Assembly: GCA_029906195.1 (NCBI GenBank) | Contig: JARWSJ010000001.1 | Coordinates: 1,984,001 to 2,048,000 of the forward strand | From: Chitinophagaceae bacterium 26-R-25 | Lineage (GTDB): Bacteria > Bacteroidota > Bacteroidia > Chitinophagales > Chitinophagaceae | Reading direction: 5' to 3' | Length of the DNA stretch: 64,000 nucleotides | Part shown: in pieces, positions 60,105 to 64,000 of the stretch | Position numbering within the stretch: the first letter of the stretch is position 1 | Layout of the letters: the number at the start of each line of letters is the position of its first letter | Notes under the pieces: generated by a model | Told to the model about the DNA's origin: nothing | What the model saw: the letters and a program-made list of their open reading frames with translations, nothing else | Databases searched by the model: none | Translations under genes and position numbers: made by a program

Positions 60105-61850
60105 TCACTTTGTATCTACCACAAGCACTACTGCGCCTCGCGCCGGCACTTTCACTTTAATGCCACCGGCTGTTGCAGAGGAGTAAGCTTGTAAAGTATT
60201 GTAACTGGCAGGACCACCCGAAACACCCGACGAACCGTTGCCGTTCACATACACTTTTCTTGAAAACTCACCATTATCCGAGCCACCTTGCAGGCTGTAC
60301 CAATAATAGCGCTCGCCCTTTTTAAAGTTCTTTGTTGCGATTTCTACCTGTTGCTCACTCGTAGATTTATTCACTATTGTTACGCTCATTTGCCCCGAAG
60401 TAAATGAGGATGCGTATGTCAGGATATTGCTGTTTGAATTGCCGGCACTGATCATCCGGTCGCCCAGGAATTTCTGGAAGAAATACATGTAATAAAACGC
60501 CGGACGCGGCTCCCATTTGCTTGCCCCCGGCTCATCTCCTATGTTAAACAACCCATGATCATCACCATTGCTCCAACCGTTGGCAAGGTCCCAGCGACTG
60601 GTCATTGCATATTTGTTTTTGATCGCTTCGTTTAGCAAGATCAAAGCGTGAAGTCCGTTGATATTTGACACCGCTTGTTGCGAACCTTGCGAAAAAATGT
60701 TCCACTCCGTCAAAGCAACAGGCTTTGTTGCCACGCCATTTGACGTCATGTTTGATGTGATGTAATTCATCATATTACTTGTCACCGAAGACGCACTATC
60801 CATGATCGCCTTTGCTGTAGAGTTTGTATTGTAAGGTGTAAAGTAATTGTGAACAATGTAATAATCGGCAACAGTTCCTGTATTACCCATTACGCCACTG
60901 TTCCAGTTCTTCTGCGTATCGCCCATGTATGACGCAGGTGCAGCCTCCATCACCACTGCACCAATGTAAATCGTCTTGCCTATTTCCTGCGCCGCTTTGC
61001 GCATGGAATCTGCAAATACTTTAAAATGCTGGCCATATAAATAGCCCGTATTCAGCAATGATTGGCCGTCTTTGTTTGTGCTTTGATCAATGCGATAACC
61101 GGCTTCCCAATCGCCGTAGCATTCGTTACCTACTTCCCAATATTTTGTGCGGCCGTTATCGTAGCGAACCCAGTCCGCGGCCATGTGGGCAGCCGCCGCC
61201 ACAGGATTGTTGCTTGTTCCATAACGTGCATAACCATAGTTCACCGTAATGATCCCCTGGCTGCCGGTTTGCTGTAAAAGCTGGTAATATTTGTCAACAC
61301 TTATCGTCCAGTCATCCTGGTTTTGTCCCGTCCAGTAACCCGATGCCGCACTCTTGCCACTTGCGTCTACAAGTGTAGCAGGTGCATCTGCAGGGAATTT
61401 ATTTACCGGCGCATTCCAGAAATAAATATCGCTGATGCTGCCTCCCGGAAAGCGCACTATGTTTGTTTTTAGATTAGAAAGATGCGTCATCAAAGCCGAT
61501 TGCGACACAATACCTGTCATCCAGCTATTGGCATTGTTTCCAAAAATAGAAGGTGAAATTTTCGTGATCACATTTGCAAAATCAACAGTAACGGTTGATG
61601 GATTTGATGTAATGATCGTCGTGTCTTTGTACGTCGGAGCCGCAAAGGTTTTAGCTTTCCAATCATTCATAAAAATACCAATGGTAGAGGCTAAAGAAGG
61701 GTCCACCTGCGGATTGATCACTTCAGTAACAACAGTGTCTGTAGGTGGCGTTGGGGGCGGATTTCCTCCTCCGCCGCTGCTATCTTTTTTACAGGATAAG
61801 AATAAAATCGACGCACACAATGCGAGTTTTCCCGAAAAGGTTTTGGTCAT
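60105..61850 (-). CDS. GH51-like (clan GH-A) glycosidase, lipoprotein
   Basis: A 581-residue lipoprotein (signal MTKTFSGKLALCASILFLSC, lipid Cys 20, then a Gly/Pro-rich linker). The catalytic barrel shows clan GH-A features: acid/base in YWEVGNECYGDWE, nucleophile in VALTEWNIFSQ, substrate loop NIVRFPGGSISDIYFW. This fits alpha-L-arabinofuranosidase-like enzymes (GH51), but other GH-A families (GH39, GH44) have similar motifs, so the substrate is inferred. The C-terminal part is beta-sandwich (SEQQVEIATKNFKKGE). Being lipid-anchored, it likely works at the cell surface on arabinose-decorated polymers. Confidence 0.8.
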   Translation of the reverse strand: MTKTFSGKLALCASILFLSCKKDSSGGGGNPPPTPPTDTVVTEVINPQVDPSLASTIGIFMNDWKAKTFAAPTYKDTTIITSNPSTVTVDFANVITKISPSIFGNNANSWMTGIVSQSALMTHLSNLKTNIVRFPGGSISDIYFWNAPVNKFPADAPATLVDASGKSAASGYWTGQNQDDWTISVDKYYQLLQQTGSQGIITVNYGYARYGTSNNPVAAAAHMAADWVRYDNGRTKYWEVGNECYGDWEAGYRIDQSTNKDGQSLLNTGYLYGQHFKVFADSMRKAAQEIGKTIYIGAVVMEAAPASYMGDTQKNWNSGVMGNTGTVADYYIVHNYFTPYNTNSTAKAIMDSASSVTSNMMNYITSNMTSNGVATKPVALTEWNIFSQGSQQAVSNINGLHALILLNEAIKNKYAMTSRWDLANGWSNGDDHGLFNIGDEPGASKWEPRPAFYYMYFFQKFLGDRMISAGNSNSNILTYASSFTSGQMSVTIVNKSTSEQQVEIATKNFKKGERYYWYSLQGGSDNGEFSRKVYVNGNGSSGVSGGPASYNTLQAYSSATAGGIKVKVPARGAVVLVVDTK

Positions 61851-61969
61851 GAGTTGCTTTCTTTATTTTTAAAAAATGAGGGGCATAATATTTAAGAACC
61901 GCCATAGAAATACAGAGAAAAAGAATGAAAATATTTTTCTGTTCCTCTGTCCATCAGTGGCAAACTCAA

Positions 61970-62019
61970 TAAAAAAGGCCTGCTGACACCGCTGCATGGA
62001 AATACAGCGGTCCGCAGGC
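61970..62019 (-). terminator. Terminator-like hairpin in the leader of the GH51-like gene
   Basis: On the minus strand, GCCTGCGGACCGCTG pairs with CAGCGGTGTCAGCAGGC (62019-61978, small internal bulges) and is followed by CTTTTTT. It is about 128 bp before the GH51-like start codon with no minus-strand gene between it and the divergent gene, so it is in the leader. Confidence 0.65.
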
Positions 62020-62373
62020 GTCTCATTTTTAATTACTACTTATAAAACCGAGTTTAAATTATTACTATTTGTTTGAGAATACTATGATTATTGAAAAAAA
62101 AGGTTTTCAAAATCAGTATAGCATAGCTCCATCAAACAGTATTTTGGTTAAAAAAAATTGATACTCTATTATCAGGTGTTTGTTTTGAAACTGCCTTAAC
62201 TGGTTTGTACCAAAGAAAAAAGTTTGACGCGAAGTACATTTCACCTAAGCGGTATTGAAGCAATATCCGGCAATTAGCAAAGCAATCATCAGGTAATAAG
62301 GCTATTTCAAAAGTAACTACTTAATGCACTGGGGAATAATACTTTTTTGATATATATACGTTGGTTTTTAACG

Positions 62374-62516
62374 AATAACTGAATGGACTGAATAACTGAA
62401 CAACTGAATAACCGAGTAACTAAGGGGTTGAATCATTGAATAATTGAATAATTGAAATAAGAAGTGCTCGTTGCCGTTCAAGTTCAGTTATTCAGTTAAT
62501 CAGTTATTCAGTTATT
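62374..62516. repeat. AACTGAAT-type inverted repeat
   Basis: The left array 62374-62455 (AATAACTGAATGGACTGAAT.., about ten units) pairs with 62481-62516 (AGTTCAGTTATTCAGTTAAT..). The loop is about 25 nt. It lies 40 bp upstream of the glutaminyl cyclase promoter. Confidence 0.88.
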
Positions 62517-62556
62517 TGCCCTCCATTTTTAACGTCCGCATTTCATGATTTTCCCT

Positions 62557-62564
62557 TACGTTTG
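62557..62564 (+). promoter_or_regulatory. Putative -7 element (TACGTTTG) of the glutaminyl cyclase gene
   Basis: It matches TAnnTTTG, 19 bp before the ATG at 62583. A T-rich run replaces a clear TTTG at -33. Confidence 0.45.
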
Positions 62565-62582
62565 CCCCGAACTTATACAACC

Positions 62583-63422
62583 ATGAAAAGATTTTTTTTG
62601 CCTTTAACCGCGTTGGTGGCTGTGTCTCTGACAGCTTGCAATGGCGGTTCTTCCGATACTCCGGCCAATGACAATGCCGGCAACACAACCTCAATCGCCG
62701 AGCCTCCTGCTTTGAAATATACTATCGTTAAAGACTACCCGCACGACACACTTTCCTTTACGCAAGGATTGGTAGTGTACAATGGCAAAATGTATGAAGG
62801 CACCGGCGGTTCGCCCGAATATTCTACCTACAAATCGTGGGTAGGAATGGTAGATATAGAAACCGGCAAAAACATTCAAAAAGTTCCCCTGGACACGATC
62901 TACTTTGGTGAAGGCATCACTATTTTGAAGGATAAAATTTACCAGCTTACCTGGAAGGGACACAAAGGCTTCATTTACGATGCAAAATCGTTGAAAAAGC
63001 TAGGCGAATTCCCTTTGAAAACAGAAGGTTGGGGCATTACCAACGACGGCACCAATCTGATCGTTTCCGATGGTTCCAGCAACCTGTACTTTCTTGACCC
63101 AAATAATTTCAACACAGCAAAAATTGTGAGCGTAACAGATAATAACGGTGGCGTTTCCGACATCAACGAGTTGGAATACATCAACGGTTTCATTTTTGCC
63201 AATAAATGGGAAACCAATTACATCTACAAAATTGATCCATCCAATGGGCAAGTTGCGGCCAAAGCAGATTTCACAGGCGTCATCGAGAAATACGCAAAAG
63301 GATTTGATGCCGAAACCAAAGGGGATGCAGTACTGAACGGAATTGCATATGACTCCGCCAGCAAGAAAACTTACATCACCGGTAAGCTGTGGCCAAAGCT
63401 GTTTGAGGTGAAATTCGAATAG
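62583..63422 (+). CDS. Glutaminyl-peptide cyclotransferase (plant-type), lipoprotein
   Basis: A 279-residue lipoprotein with start ATG 62583 (MKRFFLPLTALVAVSLTAC, Cys 19) and a Ser/Asn/Thr-rich linker. The domain is a five-bladed beta-propeller of the plant-type glutaminyl cyclase family: YPHDTLSFTQGLVVYNGKMYEGTGG, WGITNDGTNLIVSDGSS, NELEYINGFIFANKWETNYI and VLNGIAYDSASKKTYITGKLWP. Known reaction: conversion of N-terminal Gln of exported proteins to pyroglutamate. In Bacteroidota it acts in the periplasm. It is a single gene with its own terminator. Confidence 0.93.
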   Translation: MKRFFLPLTALVAVSLTACNGGSSDTPANDNAGNTTSIAEPPALKYTIVKDYPHDTLSFTQGLVVYNGKMYEGTGGSPEYSTYKSWVGMVDIETGKNIQKVPLDTIYFGEGITILKDKIYQLTWKGHKGFIYDAKSLKKLGEFPLKTEGWGITNDGTNLIVSDGSSNLYFLDPNNFNTAKIVSVTDNNGGVSDINELEYINGFIFANKWETNYIYKIDPSNGQVAAKADFTGVIEKYAKGFDAETKGDAVLNGIAYDSASKKTYITGKLWPKLFEVKFE

Positions 63423-63474
63423 GATGACTCTGATTCGACGGATTTTCACAGATTTTATTTAAAATAAATATGAG

Positions 63475-63514
63475 ATACGGATCAGGAGCCAAAATTCCTG
63501 GTCCGTATTTTTTT
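63475..63514 (+). terminator. Terminator of the glutaminyl cyclase gene
   Basis: Stem ATACGGA-TCAGGA-loop-TCCTGG-TCCGTAT followed by TTTTTTT. Confidence 0.88.
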
Positions 63515-63536
63515 GGCCAGCAAAGTATTCGGTCAG

Positions 63537-63557
63537 GAGACGCATTCAATGCGTCTC
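63537..63557. repeat. Palindrome GAGACGCATT-C-AATGCGTCTC
   Basis: 10-bp perfect arms around one C, followed by TATG. Same family as the 25-bp units near the copA stop (38603-38677). Confidence 0.9.
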
Positions 63558-63588
63558 TATGGGCCGCCGATTAACCCGCCGCACCCTT

Positions 63589-63623
63589 TAATTTCTAATT
63601 CCTAACTCCTTATTCCTAATTCC
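63589..63623. repeat. Single AATTAGG-type arm
   Basis: ATTTCTAATTCCTAACTCC and further heptamers, with no inverted partner within the gap. Confidence 0.7.
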
Positions 63624-63751
63624 TGCCTTAAACAGCATCTAAAAACAACCTTTCTCTTTCAGACTTTTTCCAACATTTTTAATGTTTTTTTGAACATTTT
63701 ACAACGTCCCAGCGCTTATCCACAGTTATCGCTAGTTTGTCAAGAACCCGT

Positions 63752-63781
63752 TGAATTATATTGGTTTCGTACTAACTTTGC
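63752..63781 (+). promoter_or_regulatory. Promoter of gcvP: TTG-N19-TAACTTTG
   Basis: TTG at 63752-63754, 19 bp spacer, TAACTTTG at 63774-63781: an excellent match to the Bacteroidota -33/-7 consensus. It lies 35 bp before the ATG at 63817. A single DnaA-box-like TTATCCACA lies at 63717-63725. Confidence 0.65.
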
Positions 63782-63816
63782 GCATCTTTTCAAATAGTAC
63801 AACCACACTAATATTT

Positions 63817-64000
63817 ATGAATTTATTTGAAGCGCAATCCGGTGAATTTAAAGGCAGGCACATTGGGCCAACTGAAGCAGATTCTACTCACATGCTACGT
63901 ACAATCGGCGAAAATAGTCTTGAAGACCTGGTAGGAAAAACCGTTCCCGCAGCTATACGCATGCAACATGAGCTGAACCTTCCTAACGCGATGAGTGAAT
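63817..64000 (+). CDS. gcvP: Glycine dehydrogenase (decarboxylating), N-terminal part (cut by window edge)
   Basis: The visible 61 codons read MNLFEAQSGEFKGRHIGPTE, then ADSTHMLRTIGENSLEDLVG and KTVPAAIRMQHELNLP. This is the hallmark N-terminus of the P protein of the glycine cleavage system (RHIGP, then ML..IG..SLD.L...TVP..IR), which decarboxylates glycine with PLP and passes the aminomethyl group to the H protein. The rest and the catalytic lysine are beyond the window. The start at ATG 63817 is supported by the promoter at 63752. Confidence 0.9.
   Translation, partial: MNLFEAQSGEFKGRHIGPTEADSTHMLRTIGENSLEDLVGKTVPAAIRMQHELNLPNAMSE

Larger units (their letters stand above)
61851..62582. 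other. Divergent intergenic region, 732 bp, without a supported gene
   Basis: It contains a terminator-like hairpin on the GH51-like transcript (61970-62019), an AT-rich, largely structureless stretch (62040-62370) and an AACTGAAT-type inverted repeat. The promoters of both neighbours must lie here. Confidence 0.5.

Noticed and set aside
54107-61850. Classical polysaccharide utilisation locus
   Set aside because: No SusC/TonB receptor, SusD or hybrid two-component regulator is in the block.
63717-63725. Perfect DnaA box TTATCCACA before gcvP (another at 4989-4997 in a gene)
   Set aside because: Single boxes without a cluster, AT-rich unwinding region or dnaA/dnaN nearby; not an origin.

Overview
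The window looks like chromosomal DNA of a member of the Bacteroidota, most likely a Chitinophagaceae-like soil or freshwater bacterium. The evidence is a fused SecDF, many short SPII lipoproteins, a Y_Y_Y-type propeller sensor protein, LytS/LytTR pairs, M13 and YceI proteins, GH3/GH9 glycosidases, few Shine-Dalgarno sequences and promoters of the TTG-N19-TAnnTTTG type. No rRNA, tRNA, phage, CRISPR array or transposase gene was recognised.

Layout. 1-6135: start of pgi (cut by the window edge), threonine aldolase, secDF, and a divergent beta-lactamase-fold serine hydrolase. 6313-8581: ABM monooxygenase plus cytochrome P450, with a divergent ArsR-type regulator. 8635-14548: DUF4397 lipoprotein, PLP aminotransferase, TrhO, a RelE/ParE-type toxin-antitoxin pair and small envelope proteins. 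14832-21973: a signalling block of two large histidine kinases, a single-domain response regulator, CheR and CheB. 22777-26907: a heterodimeric ABC exporter and a small heat-shock protein. 27124-32950: M13 peptidase, Lrp regulator, histidine decarboxylase and another ABC exporter. 33641-38211: DsbA/FrnE-like protein, two YceI proteins, TetR, DinB, an RBBP9-like hydrolase and a small unknown. 38332-41087: copper chaperone-like HMA protein and CopA. 41384-50295: VOC protein, a membrane protein of unknown function, cytochrome c, a propeller sensor lacking the usual phospho-acceptor His, a LytTR/LytS pair and an NmrA-like protein. 50549-53827: SRPBCC protein, a lipoprotein, a DUF4062 protein and a frameshifted AraC regulator. 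54107-61850: a one-strand run of GH3, GH9, aldo/keto reductase and a GH51-like lipoprotein, suggesting plant cell wall polysaccharide use. 62583-64000: glutaminyl cyclase and the start of gcvP.

The most unusual property is between the genes. Most intergenic gaps carry long inverted repeats whose arms are built from short tandem units, usually 7 nt: AATTGAA, AATTAAG/AATTAGG, AGTTGAG, GCCTAAC/GCTTAAC, AAAAGTC, TGTACGA, and the 8-nt AACTGAAT. I count about 25 arm pairs in at least nine sequence families. Family and loop length vary but the architecture is the same. All nine convergent gene pairs have such arms between them, eight of them as complete pairs, and many arms start on or within a few bases of the stop codon. 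Shared loop edges in one family, family-within-family nesting and a gene enclosed by 42-bp inverted arms suggest a dispersed, possibly mobilised class of non-coding element.

Other points of note are terminator-like hairpins in the leaders of two glycoside hydrolase genes, an A-tract frameshift that splits an AraC regulator, complementary degenerate ATPase motifs in the ABC pair, and a CopA whose last codons lie inside a repeat. All functional calls come from reading motifs and family resemblance by eye; no database search was run.
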